A stretch of 64,000 nt of DNA from Lysobacterales bacterium (lineage in GTDB: Bacteria; Pseudomonadota; Gammaproteobacteria; Xanthomonadales; BPKI01): contig BPKI01000001.1 of the NCBI GenBank assembly GCA_026005055.1, positions 1,668,566 through 1,732,565 of the forward strand, written 5' to 3'. The notes below the pieces were generated by a model. That model worked only from the letters and a program-made list of their open reading frames with translations. It had not been told where the DNA came from and did not search any database. Made by a program: the position numbers and the translations under genes. Below, piece after piece: positions 63,230-64,000 of the stretch (position 1 is its first letter; the number at the start of each line of letters is the position of its first letter).

Positions 63230-64000
63230 TCCATGTCGTTTCGTGTGGAAAGCAACACTGTCACTGGGGCATCGCCGGCGCGAACGGACTGGCCGGCAGG
63301 TGCTTGAGCTTGGACATGCGCAGGTAGGCGATGGCGATGAAGTTCTGGCTCGTCCTGAAGCCGCGCGCGGCGCGCTTGGCCTGCTGCAGCAGCCCGTTCA
63401 TCGCCTCGACGAAGGCGTTGCTGCGGTGATCGACCATGCCGCGCACCACCGCGTCGAACCGCTCCTTGAGCGTGGCGGCCAGCTTCTTGAACGGCTCGAG
63501 CCGACAGCGCCGCGCCCAGCTCAGCCAGGCCCCGAGATCGGAAGCGGCCTGTTCGATGCTGTTGTGCGCTGTGGCCCGCGCGTACACCGCGCGCAGCGCC
63601 ATCTTCAGCCGCCACGCCCGCGCGCTCTTGAGCGTCGAGCGCTGCAGCCAGTGCATCGCCTGGAGCTGGCGGGCGCTCCAGGTGCTGGGGTTGCGCCGCA
63701 TGCCCCACAGCAGCTGCCTGAGCGTCTTACGCTGGCCAGTGCCCAGCGCGGCTCGCACCGCCTGCGCGTCGGTGGCCATCTCCGCGCGGCGCACCTGGTC
63801 CATCGCCTCGATGGCCATCGAGACGACGTGGAAGCGGTCGTAGCTGATCTGCGCCTGGGGCAGCGCCAGCGCCACGCCCTTGGCGTAGGCCGCGCTCATG
63901 TCCATGCACACGTGCCGCACCTGGGCGGGATCGCCGCCATGGGCCTTCAGATCCTCGGCGAACTCCACCACCGTGCGGTGCTCGCGCCCCTCGGTGGCGA
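63230..64000 (-). mobile_element. ISL3-family insertion sequence, copy 3, partial (runs off the window)
   Basis: Begins TCCATGTCGTTTCG immediately after the right end of copy 2, so three terminal bases (GGC) are absent or shared. Orientation is the same as copy 2, giving a head-to-tail tandem. Six differences from copies 1 and 2 are confined to a stretch of about 135 bases (63530-63670). Confidence 0.9.
63261..64000 (-). CDS. ISL3-family transposase, copy 3, C-terminal part (5' end outside window)
   Basis: The last 246 codons are visible and the frame is open to the window edge. Compared with the other copies it has MALRAVYARA for MALREVYARA, DLGAWLSW for DLRAWLSW and ARQLQAMHW for ARQIQAMHW. 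No stop or frameshift is seen in the visible part. Confidence 0.92.
   Translation of the reverse strand, partial: ATEGREHRTVVEFAEDLKAHGGDPAQVRHVCMDMSAAYAKGVALALPQAQISYDRFHVVSMAIEAMDQVRRAEMATDAQAVRAALGTGQRKTLRQLLWGMRRNPSTWSARQLQAMHWLQRSTLKSARAWRLKMALRAVYARATAHNSIEQAASDLGAWLSWARRCRLEPFKKLAATLKERFDAVVRGMVDHRSNAFVEAMNGLLQQAKRAARGFRTSQNFIAIAYLRMSKLKHLPASPFAPAMPQ

Overview
The window is GC-rich and gene-dense and reads as the chromosome of a gammaproteobacterium, possibly in or near Xanthomonadales. Four things support this. The order lepA-lepB-DUF4845-rnc-era-recO is typical of the class. A sigma-E/RseA/MucD operon is present. TyrA is a fused chorismate mutase/prephenate dehydrogenase, and RoxA and an EfpL-type EF-P paralog occur. 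The tmRNA tag is ANDDNYALAA. Many genes overlap by ATGA, GTGA or TGATG, so tight translational coupling is the rule. The exact taxon cannot be fixed from the window.

Layout. 1-9.7 kb: the 3' end of serS, tRNA-Ser(TGA), a secreted matrixin-like protease, tRNA-Val(CAC), a peroxiredoxin, a DUF1800/DUF1501 pair, and the chaperones Hsp20 (with a good sigma-32 promoter) and CbpA. 9.7-21 kb, minus strand: pilH, acuI, lpdA-sucB-sucA (2-oxoglutarate dehydrogenase), a GNAT protein, roxA and a fadJ-like gene. 21-30 kb, plus strand: rpoE-rseA-small membrane protein-mucD behind a sigma-E-type promoter, then lepA-lepB-DUF4845-rnc-era-recO. 29.5-34 kb: phzF and tyrA on the minus strand, proB-proA on the plus strand. 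34-36.6 kb: a coupled minus-strand trio of an EAL protein, a DUF6502 protein and an unrecognised protein with GGTG repeats.

36.9-42.6 kb: one giant secreted gene (LVIVD-like, Ig-like, PKD, beta-propeller and dihaem cytochrome parts) split by an ISL3-family element with a perfect 8-bp target duplication; removing the element restores the frame. 42.6-55.4 kb, minus strand: yejF-yejE-yejB-yejA peptide ABC transporter, efpL, a short-chain dehydrogenase, a GNAT protein, a PAS-GGDEF-EAL protein, HMG-CoA lyase, a biotin-dependent carboxylase alpha subunit and infA.

55.5-60.3 kb is the most striking region. A tight four-gene plus-strand operon encodes a periplasmic decahaem cytochrome (MtrA/DmsE/PioA type), an MtrB/PioB-type outer-membrane barrel, a ferric-reductase-like membrane flavocytochrome b and a small membrane-anchored c-type cytochrome. 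An FNR-type dyad TTGAC-N4-ATCAA lies upstream at a class II-compatible distance. This looks like a self-contained route for electrons from NAD(P)H across both membranes. 60.3-61.1 kb holds repeats but no convincing gene. 61.1-64 kb carries ssrA with promoter and terminator, a small membrane-protein gene cut by a second copy of the ISL3 element, and a third, diverged copy abutting it head-to-tail and running off the window.
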